A DNA stretch of 64,000 nucleotides, taken from Parapedobacter luteus (GTDB lineage: Bacteria > Bacteroidota > Bacteroidia > Sphingobacteriales > Sphingobacteriaceae). The stretch is taken from the NCBI RefSeq assembly GCF_900168055.1, contig NZ_FUYS01000001.1, positions 248,001-312,000 on the forward strand, given 5' to 3'. A program made the translations under genes and the position numbers. Positions 45,523 through 53,681 of the stretch are shown here, in pieces. Under the pieces are notes generated by a model. The model did no database searches. It was not told the origin of the DNA and saw nothing but the letters and a program-made list of their open reading frames with translations. How positions within the stretch are numbered: position 1 is the stretch's first letter; each line of letters starts with the position of its first letter.

Positions 45523-45927
45523 TTCACATCGCTGCGTCCGGGGCTTCATTCCAGCCACCTGAACGGGTTTAATTGGGGGCAGCGACCAGCGGTGGAACAG
45601 GAGCCGGTCGACGGTGTCGGCAGCGTGCACTTATCAAGCGATAAAAAATAAAAAAACAAAAAAACCTTTTTAACGCTCTTTTGTAATTAAGATATCTACG
45701 AAACCATTTCCATGGTTTTATGATACGGTTTAGGTGTAGGAAATGCCCTGATAATTCAGGGCGTTTCCTATTTTAGAAAACCTTATGCCGGTCGTCGACC
45801 ATCTGCCATCTTTGCCGGCCACCGCTCATCGAAAACTAATCAACCGTTTGCATAATCTTTTTTATTCCAATTGTAGATTTAATTTCATAGTCTTGTAAGT
45901 ACAACAACATTTAACTACTAACCCGAC
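45523..45927. other. 405-base gene-free region between DinB and the sugar transporter
   Basis: I find no convincing gene here. It holds an A-rich stretch (about 45645-45668), a small hairpin AAACCAT/ATGGTTT at 45701-45718, and a long terminator hairpin at 45737-45774. A near match to the -7 box, TAGTCTTG at about 45889-45896, could serve the transporter gene. The two hairpins in tandem might belong to a 3' UTR or a small RNA; the sequence alone does not decide. Confidence 0.5.
45737..45774 (+). terminator. Long-stem terminator downstream of the DinB gene
   Basis: TAGGAAATGCCCTG at 45737-45750 pairs over 14 positions (one G-T pair) with CAGGGCGTTTCCTA at 45757-45770 around a six-base loop, followed by four T residues. 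Confidence 0.82.
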
Positions 45928-47211
45928 ATGAGTGTCAATGCTACTACTCCTAAATCCACCGTCGGACCTATGGTCATCATCGGTGCACTTTTTTTTATTT
46001 TCGGTTTCGTTACCTGGATCAACGGTCCGCTGATTACATTCGTGAAGTTGGCCTTCAGCTTGGATACCTATTCCAAAGCATTCATGGTCACGACAGCGTT
46101 TTACATGGCTTATTTCTTTTTGGCGCTGCCGTCGTCCTGGATATTGGAGCGCACCGGCATGAAGAAAGGCATGGCCCTGGGGTTGCTCGTCATGGCTGTG
46201 GGGACCTTCATTTTCGGTACTTATGCTACCCAACGAAATTACAACATTTCCCTTGCGGGGCTGTTCGTCATTGGCTCCGGCTTGTCGTTGCTGCAAACAG
46301 CGTCAAATCCATATATCAGTATTCTCGGGCCCATTGAGACTGCCGCGCGCCGCATCAGCATCATGGGGATATGCAACAAGCTTGCGGGTATTTTGAGTCC
46401 GATTGTCATCAGTGCACTGGTTTTTAAAGATGTGCGCGATCTGGATAAACGTGTTGCCGAGGCGGGGTCGCATGAAGCTGCCGAAGCCATACTCAACGAG
46501 TTTGCAGCCAAAATATACGCGCCTTACATGGTGATGGCCCTCATACTGGTCGTTCTGGCCATCTGGGTGGCCAAGTCGTCCCTGCCAGAGATAAATGCGT
46601 CGGAGATAAACGCTGAACCGGTAGGCGATGCGTCGTTGGCCAAGGAAAAAACCAGCGTGCTCCAATTCCCGCATTTATTGCTTGGGGCATTGTGTATTTT
46701 CCTTTATGTCGGCGTGGAGGTAATGGCCGGGGATGCCATCGGTGCCTATGCACAGGGATTCGATATCCCACCCGAGGAGACTACCATCTACACGTCCTTT
46801 ACATTGGGCGCCATGTTGGTAGGGTATATCATCGGCCTGTTTACGATACCGAAAGTCATGAGCCAAGGGCAGGCGCTGAAGCTATCGGCCGTTTTGGGGA
46901 TTGTTTTCACAGCAGGGGCGTACCTGACTGCCGGTTATGTTTCGGTTGCCTTTGTGGCGCTTTTGGGCTTGTCCAATGCGTTGATGTGGCCAGCGATTTG
47001 GCCGTTGGCCATCGCCGGTTTGGGCAAGTTTACCGAAAAGGGATCCGCGCTGTTGGTCATGGGCATAGCCGGTGGGGCCGTTATCCCGCAGTTGTTCGCC
47101 ACATTGAAGGATAGCTACGACTTCCAGTTGGTGTTTCTATTGCTGATGGGCGTATGCTACCTCTATATCCTGTATTACGCAGCAAGCGGCCATACGGCTG
47201 GGAAAAAATAG
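45928..47211 (+). CDS. Sugar MFS transporter (FucP/GluP-like)
   Basis: The 427-residue inner-membrane symporter has 12 predicted helices. The N terminus (IIGALFFIFGFVTWINGPLI) and the mid-protein segment GLSLLQTASNPYISILGP match the fucose/glucose-galactose proton symporter group of the MFS. The substrate within hexoses cannot be fixed by sequence. It is monocistronic; a hairpin lies just after the stop. Confidence 0.92.
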   Translation: MSVNATTPKSTVGPMVIIGALFFIFGFVTWINGPLITFVKLAFSLDTYSKAFMVTTAFYMAYFFLALPSSWILERTGMKKGMALGLLVMAVGTFIFGTYATQRNYNISLAGLFVIGSGLSLLQTASNPYISILGPIETAARRISIMGICNKLAGILSPIVISALVFKDVRDLDKRVAEAGSHEAAEAILNEFAAKIYAPYMVMALILVVLAIWVAKSSLPEINASEINAEPVGDASLAKEKTSVLQFPHLLLGALCIFLYVGVEVMAGDAIGAYAQGFDIPPEETTIYTSFTLGAMLVGYIIGLFTIPKVMSQGQALKLSAVLGIVFTAGAYLTAGYVSVAFVALLGLSNALMWPAIWPLAIAGLGKFTEKGSALLVMGIAGGAVIPQLFATLKDSYDFQLVFLLLMGVCYLYILYYAASGHTAGKK

Positions 47212-47229
47212 GCTATCGGAGGGCTTGTG

Positions 47230-47274
47230 CCTGATTTTCCTGCGCCATGCGTCAGCACAGCACAGGAAAACAGG
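47230..47274 (+). terminator. Possible terminator hairpin after the sugar transporter
   Basis: TTTTCCTG at 47235-47242 pairs with CAGGAAAA at 47263-47270, and the stem extends to CCTG/CAGG outside one bulged A. No good T tract follows, so this may be a stabilising or weak terminating structure. Confidence 0.4.
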
Positions 47275-47397
47275 ACTTTGTGAAATAACACCTTTAAAAC
47301 GTGTGGAACGAAGGTGTATTATGCACGAATTGTAATATTTCGGTAATGTTGCCGGATATTTCTTAATTTCGGACCATTGTAAACGAACAACAGAAAC

Positions 47398-48246
47398 ATG
47401 AAGAAACGACTTTTTGCATCGGCAATCCTTGCCATTGCGGTTGCCATGGGATGGCAGCCAGCAAACGCTCAATTGAAGTTGCCTCCTGCCAGTAGCGCGC
47501 AGACCATCACGCAGGGTCTCGGTATCGGTACGGTGACACTTACCTATAGCCGTCCTAACTTGAACGGGCGGAAAATTTTTGGCGGGCTGGAACCTTATGA
47601 CGCTATATGGCGTACGGGAGCCAACAACATTCCATCGCTCACGTTTGATACCGAAGTGACCATCGCGGGAAATAAAGTGCCGCCCGGTACGTACGGGCTG
47701 CTCACCATACCGGGGGCGGACGAATGGACGGTTATTTTTTCAAAAAACAGCAAACAATGGGGCGCCTACTCCTATACGCAGGAAGAGGATTTATTCCGCT
47801 TTAAGGTTAACCCCGAAAAGTTGAGCAAACCGGTGGAAACCTTCATCATGACATTTTCCGATGTGACCGCGCAAAGTGCCAAATTGAACATCGCCTGGGA
47901 AAATACACAAATCGGCTTCGATTTGATAGTCGATCAAGATGCCGAAATTATGGCCTCCATCGATGAAGCCATGAAAGGTGAAAAGAAGCCGTATTTGCAA
48001 GCCGCACAATATTATTATACGAATAACAAGGATATCCAAAAAGCCTTGGCGTGGATCAACGAAGCCGATAAGGCACCTAATCCCGCACCGTATATCAAGT
48101 ATTGGAAAGCTCGCATACAACTCAAGGCCGGAGACAAAGCCGGAGCGGCTGCTACCGCTACAGAAGGTGTTGCGATTGCAAAGGAACAAAACAATCCCGA
48201 ATATGTGCGGCTGAACGGCCAGGTGCTGGCTGAAGCTCAGCGATAA
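47398..48246 (+). CDS. DUF2911 exported protein
   Basis: The 282-residue protein has a signal peptide (MKKRLFASAILAIAVAMG, cleavage near ANA|QL). A DUF2911 domain spans about 30-175 with VTLTYSRPNLNGRKIFGGLE, YDAIWRTGANN and VPPGTYGLLTIPG. The last 90 residues are helical with TPR-like spacing. DUF2911 proteins are common, uncharacterised exported proteins of Bacteroidota. The gene is monocistronic, followed by a hairpin, and converges on cdaA. Confidence 0.88.
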   Translation: MKKRLFASAILAIAVAMGWQPANAQLKLPPASSAQTITQGLGIGTVTLTYSRPNLNGRKIFGGLEPYDAIWRTGANNIPSLTFDTEVTIAGNKVPPGTYGLLTIPGADEWTVIFSKNSKQWGAYSYTQEEDLFRFKVNPEKLSKPVETFIMTFSDVTAQSAKLNIAWENTQIGFDLIVDQDAEIMASIDEAMKGEKKPYLQAAQYYYTNNKDIQKALAWINEADKAPNPAPYIKYWKARIQLKAGDKAGAAATATEGVAIAKEQNNPEYVRLNGQVLAEAQR

Positions 48247-48275
48247 GCACGCGCCAATATATCCGAAATTGTCGT

Positions 48276-48312
48276 AAAGGCCCGGTCTGCGCAAAGCGGC
48301 ACGGGCCTTTGC
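48276..48312 (+). terminator. Hairpin between the DUF2911 gene and cdaA
   Basis: AAAGGCCCG at 48276-48284 pairs perfectly with CGGGCCTTT at 48302-48310. The T run is short, so it is a moderate terminator for the plus-strand gene. Confidence 0.6.
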
Positions 48313-48325
48313 TTACAAGAGAGGC

Positions 48326-49108
48326 CTACAGATTGACGTTCAACAGCTCCTCCAGCTCTTCATGGCTGATATTCATGTTTACGTTGCCGTCTTTGGCAAA
48401 TGAAATTTCCCCCGTTTCTTCGGAGACCACCACGGCAATCGCATCGCTCACCTCCGTCACGCCAATGGCTGCACGGTGGCGCAGCCCAAAATGGAGCGGT
48501 AAATCTTCACTGTCCGACAGCGGCAGAACACAGCTGGCGGTCATGACTTTAAAATCAACGATGACCACGGCGCCGTCATGCAATGGGCTGTTTTTTTGAA
48601 AGATGCTTTCCAGAAGCCGTTTTGACAAATGAGCGTCCAGGTATTCGCCGCTGGTTTGGTAATATTCTTCATCATAGTATTTGGCAAAGACCATCAATGC
48701 TCCCGTATGAGATTTGGATAGGCTCCTGCACGCATCGATGATGGGCTTGAGGCGCAGGCGATTATCTTGTGTGGCGGCCTTTTTGCTCACAAAGAACGAC
48801 CAAAGGAAGTTCTTTCGCTTGACGGAGATATTTTTGCCGATATGGATGAGGAAACGCCGGATTTCCTGCTGGAAAACCACGACCAAGGCCAATGACCCTA
48901 CGCTGATGAACCCGCCGAAGATGTTGGTAAGCAGGTGCATGTTGAATTGCTTGACAAGGATATAGATGATGTATATCAGTCCCAATCCAATCAGGATATT
49001 GACCGCAATCGTTCCCCGGATAAGGCTGTAGATATAGTAAAGGATGACAGCTACGAGAAAGATGTCAATGATGTCCAGTAACCTAAAACTAAAGTCGAGA
49101 CTCTCCAT
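48326..49108 (-). CDS. cdaA: Diadenylate cyclase (CdaA)
   Basis: The 260-residue membrane enzyme makes cyclic di-AMP from two ATP. Three N-terminal helices (about 12-85) are followed by a DAC domain with the DGA motif at 178-180 (HDGAVVIVDF) and RHRAAIG at 210-216. It lacks other fused domains. In Firmicutes CdaA is usually followed by a CdaR regulator; here it stands alone, convergent with the DUF2911 gene. Confidence 0.95.
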   Translation of the reverse strand: MESLDFSFRLLDIIDIFLVAVILYYIYSLIRGTIAVNILIGLGLIYIIYILVKQFNMHLLTNIFGGFISVGSLALVVVFQQEIRRFLIHIGKNISVKRKNFLWSFFVSKKAATQDNRLRLKPIIDACRSLSKSHTGALMVFAKYYDEEYYQTSGEYLDAHLSKRLLESIFQKNSPLHDGAVVIVDFKVMTASCVLPLSDSEDLPLHFGLRHRAAIGVTEVSDAIAVVVSEETGEISFAKDGNVNMNISHEELEELLNVNL

Positions 49109-49197
49109 AATTCCCGCAATTTAGGAAATTTCCACTATAAAAAACGCTCGATGGCTGAAGAGCGATTGATAACTGCGCAGCAATTTAACTAAGTTTA

Positions 49198-49205
49198 TAC
49201 CTTTG
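49198..49205 (+). promoter_or_regulatory. -7 box of pdxJ
   Basis: TACCTTTG matches TAnnTTTG and ends 11 bases before the pdxJ ATG, implying a leader of only a few bases. No well-spaced TTG was found. Confidence 0.4.
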
Positions 49206-49216
49206 TAAAAAAAATC

Positions 49217-49942
49217 ATGGCAAGACTTTCCGTCAATATCAACAAAATTGCAACACTCCGCAATTCCCGGGGTGGAAATAACCCGGATGTACTCCAGGCC
49301 GCGTTGGCCTGTGAGCGCTTTGGTGCGCAGGGTATCACCGTACATCCACGGCCGGACGAACGGCATATCCGGTATCAGGACGTTTACGATTTAAAGGCAA
49401 CCATCAAGACCGAGCTCAATATCGAAGGCAATAGCCAGGAGGAGAAGTTTGTCCGCCTGGTGCTGGATACGCTACCTGCCCAGGTGACGCTGGTGCCGGA
49501 TGATCCGGGGCAGATTACGTCCAACCATGGATGGGATACCATCAAACACCGCACCTATCTTCAAGAGACCTGTGCGCAGTTTAAAGAAGCCGGCATCCGT
49601 GTCTCCATCTTTGTTGACGCCGATCCCCAGCTGGTAGAAGCTGCGGCACAGACCGGCACCGATCGCGTGGAATTATACACCGAATCTTATGCACGGTTAT
49701 ACCATCAAGACCGGGAGCGCGCCATCGCGCCTTATATTGAGGCGGCTAAGGTGGCGCAGCAGGCAGGCCTGGGCCTTAATGCCGGGCACGACCTTGATTT
49801 GCACAATTTGCGGTATTTCAGCCAGCATATACCGGGATTGCTGGAGGTGAGCATCGGCCATGCCCTGATTGCCGATGCATTGTATCTGGGGCTGGAAACG
49901 ACGATTAAGCGGTATTTGGAGCAGTTGGCAGGTGGTGATTAG
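49217..49942 (+). CDS. pdxJ: Pyridoxine 5'-phosphate synthase
   Basis: The 241-residue TIM-barrel enzyme condenses 1-deoxyxylulose 5-phosphate with aminoacetone phosphate to make pyridoxine phosphate (vitamin B6). Family motifs are [19 protein letters not shown] at the N terminus, [30 protein letters not shown] and [12 protein letters not shown]. Length is normal. It is divergent from cdaA and converges on the accessory region. Confidence 0.96.
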   Translation: MARLSVNINKIATLRNSRGGNNPDVLQAALACERFGAQGITVHPRPDERHIRYQDVYDLKATIKTELNIEGNSQEEKFVRLVLDTLPAQVTLVPDDPGQITSNHGWDTIKHRTYLQETCAQFKEAGIRVSIFVDADPQLVEAAAQTGTDRVELYTESYARLYHQDRERAIAPYIEAAKVAQQAGLGLNAGHDLDLHNLRYFSQHIPGLLEVSIGHALIADALYLGLETTIKRYLEQLAGGD

Positions 49943-50011
49943 CGGTCGGTAGAACAAGCTCCGGGGGGAACGGTTGATGTATAGAATAAACTAACGGCAG
50001 AAATGCTCGAA

Positions 50012-50827
50012 TCACGGTTGAGGATACAGCTCTATAGGGTTGTTTCTTTGTTTTATTCCTTCTTCACTTTTTTTTCTCATTTTTACTTCTGTTGCCGGAT
50101 CGGGAAAACTTATTACTCCAGCAGCCAACATTCTATCAACAGCGTTTGCCATGAACTCTTTTCGATGTTTGTAAAAGTCCAACTTGTCCATTTCCACGCT
50201 TTGGTTCAGGTAGCGAAGATCGAAATCAAATGGGGGAATTTCATGGATTCCAACAAGCGAAAATGACCAAGAATCTGTTGTGTCCGCAACCTGCACTATC
50301 AGTCCCGGCAAGTTGCAAAACTTATACGGCCCATCGGAAATGGCGATATCCGGGCAGAACCATGCCTCCCATTTCCTGTTACCATAGTTTATTTTTGCCT
50401 TCTGGCATTTCAAACTACCGATGGACATGGTGTCCGGTAGCAATTCCCAGTTCAAATCTTCCATTGATTCGGTGTACCGATATAGTTCACCGTTCACTAC
50501 ATTCAACTGTTGATAATATGCAATGCTTTGGGCTTGGCTGTTTTTCACTATTCTATGGTAATTTCCGGAAATCGGAAAGGTCGGTTCGGTAAGCCCCGCA
50601 TCCGGATGGTATCGCATGGTATCCCGTTGGGCTAAGTAGCAAGAACGGAAAAGAGATGTTTCGTTGCTAATCAATAGCTCTGTCAGCTCCTCCTTAGTGT
50701 TATTGGACGTGCTGTCTTCTCTGAACTCCATGAGGTACAGTATTTTATGCGCAGGATTCTGCGCCTGCGCAAACAAGCAATGGGAAACAACAAAAGAAAC
50801 CAACAACAAAAAAAGTGCTCGAATCAT
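50012..50827 (-). CDS. GLPGLI-family exported protein
   Basis: The 271-residue protein has a signal peptide (MIRALFLLLVSFVVSHCLFA|QAQ). The family signature appears as CNLPGLIVQVADT. Preceding segments include a CQKAKINYGNRKWEAWFCPDI strand pair split around it and an ISDGPYKF turn. GLPGLI proteins are exported Bacteroidota proteins of unknown role. I used the ATG at 50827; an upstream methionine seven codons earlier precedes the signal peptide. It lies 34 bases beyond the terminator of the double-glycine peptide gene and may be reached by read-through or have its own promoter. Confidence 0.85.
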   Translation of the reverse strand: MIRALFLLLVSFVVSHCLFAQAQNPAHKILYLMEFREDSTSNNTKEELTELLISNETSLFRSCYLAQRDTMRYHPDAGLTEPTFPISGNYHRIVKNSQAQSIAYYQQLNVVNGELYRYTESMEDLNWELLPDTMSIGSLKCQKAKINYGNRKWEAWFCPDIAISDGPYKFCNLPGLIVQVADTTDSWSFSLVGIHEIPPFDFDLRYLNQSVEMDKLDFYKHRKEFMANAVDRMLAAGVISFPDPATEVKMRKKSEEGIKQRNNPIELYPQP

Positions 50828-50860
50828 GGTCAATGAGTAAATATTCAATTCATGTTTGTT

Positions 50861-50898
50861 AAAAATAAGTATAGGCGAAAAAGCCCATACTTATTTTT
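50861..50898 (-). terminator. Symmetric terminator between the leader-peptide gene and the GLPGLI gene
   Basis: AAAAATAAGTAT at 50861-50872 pairs over 12 bases with ATACTTATTTTT at 50887-50898, with an inner GGC/GCC stem and a GAAAAA loop. The A/T ends make it able to stop transcription from either side; it lies 18 bases after the peptide stop. Confidence 0.85.
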
Positions 50899-50916
50899 AA
50901 TAGTAGGTGAACTTAT

Positions 50917-51117
50917 TCAGGAAATCACTTCGAAACAGCCAAAGCAATCCCAGTTGTTCTCATAACACACATCCAAACAATCTGATGCAGAAGGTGCGTT
51001 ACATGTAAATGTGCCCCCACTCATGAGTTGACATGTGTATCCACCAGAAATATTCTTCATTTCTTCTCTTGAGAGCATTTCATCGGCAGATAAGTTTTTG
51101 AAACTGATTTTTTTCAT
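50917..51117 (-). CDS. Double-glycine-leader peptide with six-cysteine acidic core (bacteriocin-like)
   Basis: The 66-residue precursor starts MKKISFKNLSADEMLSREEM and reaches a GG at 25-26 (KNISGG). This matches Bacteroidota GG-leader precursors, whose leaders are cut after GG by C39 peptidases. The predicted 40-residue core has cysteines at 29, 39, 47, 51, 58 and 61 (CxxC at the end, WDCFGC) and five acidic residues, with no Lys, Arg or His. Six cysteines suggest three disulfides, or crosslinks by an unseen enzyme. It lies between a GLPGLI gene and a VKOR-thioredoxin gene on the same strand. Whether it is a bacteriocin, signal or other product is unknown. Confidence 0.85.
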   Translation of the reverse strand: MKKISFKNLSADEMLSREEMKNISGGYTCQLMSGGTFTCNAPSASDCLDVCYENNWDCFGCFEVIS

Positions 51118-51252
51118 AATTACGATTACGTTAATTTGTTTGTTAATAGTTGATTTTCACTTTCTCCCGAAAATCGTAGGAGGGCCAGTTGCAGAGTGCC
51201 ATCTGCGTTTGGACCACTTGCAATTGGGCCAAACTTATTGCGTAATAATATC

Positions 51253-52923
51253 TTATAAAAAACTCTTTAAATTGGTAACACGACAATGTTTGGGTAATTC
51301 ACGCCCATTAATAAATAGTGGTGGTGTCACTCTTATTTTCATCGTATCACACCAATTTCTCATTTCTTCTATTTTTCCTTTTTGTTCTTTTAATTCGCCA
51401 TTCATGGGATACTTTTTGGCAAATGATGCATACTTCTTTTTAGGGGTCAGATACCATTCGTCCAATGATTGTCTAACAATAGCCTCTCCATATTTTTGTT
51501 GGATAGCTAACAGATGTGCTGCAGGGGCTGTCCGTTTGTCATCATCTGCTCCGCTCGCCGAAAAAATAGTCCTTAACCGGACATCTGCATTCCTGTTTAT
51601 AAGGTGCTCTAACTCCGAGTGCGCTTTTGAACAAGGGCCACAATATGGGTTGCAAACTTTGATAATTTCATTTCGTGCATTTGGATTGCCGATGACAATC
51701 CCTATATCTATTACAGATTCAGTTATCGGATTGCTCTTAGATAATAACACTTGGAAAGTATCCGGATGCAAGAGTAATTTTTTCCAGCGCTTTTTGTAGT
51801 TCTTGCTATCATTCCTCCGTTTTATTAAGGGTATGGCCCAATAGGCCGCCATCAATATGCTTAAGCCCAAAAATATAACGGTAAATAACGCATACCAACC
51901 TTCGACTCCAAATGCCAAGGTGTTGTTCTTTGTTAAATGGAAAGTGGCTAAAAATAAGTTTAGAAATAGTGGCGCCTGCACGGCAAGACAAAGGGGACAC
52001 CATTGTTTTACGACCAGCTTTTGATAATACAGTGAGTAAATCACATAGGGCGAAACAATGAAAGACAATACCGGCCAGATACTAACGTATATCAGACTTT
52101 GGTTTGCGAAGAGCGACATGGACAGGAAAAATGCCGTAAAATAGGTGAATCCCCATATGGACCAACTGATGTGCAAAAATGAAGAACCCTTGGAGGTAAG
52201 AACAGCCGTGCAATTCACTTGTTTGTTTCCGGTTCCGCAAATCTCTTGGACAAAGGGATTGTGCGAATCTACATCATGCAATAGTGGTAATATGGCACAA
52301 CCGATGCTTAAAATGCTTGTTAACAGATAACCGATATGGACATAGTAAAGCTGTGGCGTTAAATTAGCCGCACTAAATAGGTATAACACTGTAATTGTGA
52401 GAGAAACCCCCAAAAGATATATCGGAATTTGATTGATAATGCCGTTTATGGCTTCCTGCTGTCTGTTTTTCTGATAGTTTTTCTCATCTCTGTCGTTGGA
52501 ACCATCCATAAACAGTATCAATTCCTTATCCATCTTCTCGAATTCGGCCAATGGAATTGAAACAAATTTATTGTCAACCGGATTGAGATAGCTTATCATG
52601 CCTTGATCCACCGTTGTAACCACGGTAAACCTGGCTTGATTCCAATCTTTCCGTTGTATCACGCAAACAAAAGGTGTTTCAAAGTCTGTATAAGAATAGT
52701 CTGCTTTTTTGATCGCAGCGTTATCGATACCGTATTCTGCCAACGTATCTTTGATGGTTAACAGAGATGGGGATTCAAGGTGATTATTAAGAAAATCGGA
52801 AAGTTGGGAATTTGTGAATCTAATGTTGAAAAAGTTCAAGAGGAATTGGCAAACAGGAGATAAGCCGTCTCTTTTGTTATGATTTGGTGCTCTTGTCAAA
52901 CTGTATTGATGAAAGCTGGCCAT
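51253..52923 (-). CDS. Degenerate C39 - VKOR - thioredoxin membrane fusion (disulfide generator)
   Basis: This 556-residue membrane protein has three parts. Residues about 15-140 resemble a C39 peptidase fold without the catalytic cysteine. Residues about 160-365 form a VKOR domain of several helices with loop cysteines C229 and C238 and the active CPLC at 309-312. Residues about 400-556 form a periplasmic DsbA-like thioredoxin domain with CGPC at 428-431 and a TPP turn at 533-535. VKOR-thioredoxin fusions pass electrons from new disulfides to quinone. All redox cysteines are intact. It lies 135 bases upstream of the six-cysteine peptide gene on the same strand, divergent from the broken exporter. 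It is much AT-richer than the flanks. Confidence 0.88.
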   Translation of the reverse strand: MASFHQYSLTRAPNHNKRDGLSPVCQFLLNFFNIRFTNSQLSDFLNNHLESPSLLTIKDTLAEYGIDNAAIKKADYSYTDFETPFVCVIQRKDWNQARFTVVTTVDQGMISYLNPVDNKFVSIPLAEFEKMDKELILFMDGSNDRDEKNYQKNRQQEAINGIINQIPIYLLGVSLTITVLYLFSAANLTPQLYYVHIGYLLTSILSIGCAILPLLHDVDSHNPFVQEICGTGNKQVNCTAVLTSKGSSFLHISWSIWGFTYFTAFFLSMSLFANQSLIYVSIWPVLSFIVSPYVIYSLYYQKLVVKQWCPLCLAVQAPLFLNLFLATFHLTKNNTLAFGVEGWYALFTVIFLGLSILMAAYWAIPLIKRRNDSKNYKKRWKKLLLHPDTFQVLLSKSNPITESVIDIGIVIGNPNARNEIIKVCNPYCGPCSKAHSELEHLINRNADVRLRTIFSASGADDDKRTAPAAHLLAIQQKYGEAIVRQSLDEWYLTPKKKYASFAKKYPMNGELKEQKGKIEEMRNWCDTMKIRVTPPLFINGRELPKHCRVTNLKSFL

Positions 52924-52985
52924 TCTAAGTTGTTTTTATTTGGGAATAAACTTAACTTTCCCTAAGTTAGCTATTTCAAATAGAA

Positions 52986-52993
52986 TATTTTTG
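52986..52993 (+). promoter_or_regulatory. Candidate -7 box for the decayed exporter genes
   Basis: TATTTTTG matches TAnnTTTG within the AT-rich intergenic region (52924-53102), about 110 bases before the old exporter start. In so AT-rich a stretch a chance match is likely. Confidence 0.25.
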
Positions 52994-53102
52994 CAAAAAA
53001 AAGTAACAATTTTATTAAAATAGATATTTTTTTGAGGTGTTGGCGGATACTATTAATTTAATTCATTAATAGGGCATACACAAACATAAAAAATCAATTC
53101 AA

Positions 53103-53676
53103 TTGAAGCCTTTTCCTATTATCGTCAACAAGATCAGATGGATTGTGGAGCTACCTGCTTGCGCATGATATGCCGATATTATGGACGTAATATCTCAATC
53201 CACAAACTTCGTCAACTTTGCCAATCAACTAGAAGTGGTATAAATCTGTTGGGCATTAGTGAGGCCGCTGAGAAAATCGGTTTCCGTACACAGGGTGCGC
53301 GTCTGTCACTCGAACGACTGGCAGAGACATCGCTACCTTGCATTTTACACTGGCGGCAAAATCATTTTGTGGTGCTCTACAAAGTCAGGAAGGACAAGTA
53401 CTATATCGCCGACCCGGCAATGGGACACTGTAGACTTAGCCAACAGGAATTCTTGGGCAATTGGTTTGCTTACAGGGGTATGCATCAGGGATTGATGAAG
53501 CGACCAATGCACTAGACGCTAACAATGAACGGGTGATTATAAATAATCTAACAGGTTTTTTTCAGAACCGGACGGTCATCATTGTGGCACACCGTCTTAG
53601 TACCGTAAGTCACCCAGACAACATCATAGTGATAGACAAAGGTGAGGTGGTAGAACAAGGAACACATAAGGTTTAA
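53103..53676 (+). pseudogene. Decayed C39 peptidase/ABC peptide exporter
   Basis: Reading back from 53138 gives YYRQQDQMDCGATCLRMI, the canonical start of a C39-peptidase ABC exporter, with later NHFVVL and ADPAMG holding the His and Asp, so the peptidase triad codons survive. Upstream, TTG AAG CCT TTT CC at 53103 fits a typical start but is one base out of frame with the rest. After residue HQG near 53495 the sequence jumps, in another frame, to DEATNALDANNE, the Walker B/D-loop of the ATPase. All membrane helices, Walker A and the signature are missing, about 530 residues judging from the usual 720-740. The C terminus also stops early at EQGTHKV. It cannot encode a working exporter. Confidence 0.92.
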
Positions 53677-53681
53677 ATGAA

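Noticed and set aside
47230..47274. Calling the hairpin after the sugar transporter a firm terminator.
   Set aside because: It has a bulge and lacks a T tract, so it is listed only as possible.
51010..51020. A second GG (residues 34-35) in the leader peptide as the cleavage site.
   Set aside because: The residues before it do not resemble a leader, while KNISGG at 21-26 follows the typical leader pattern.
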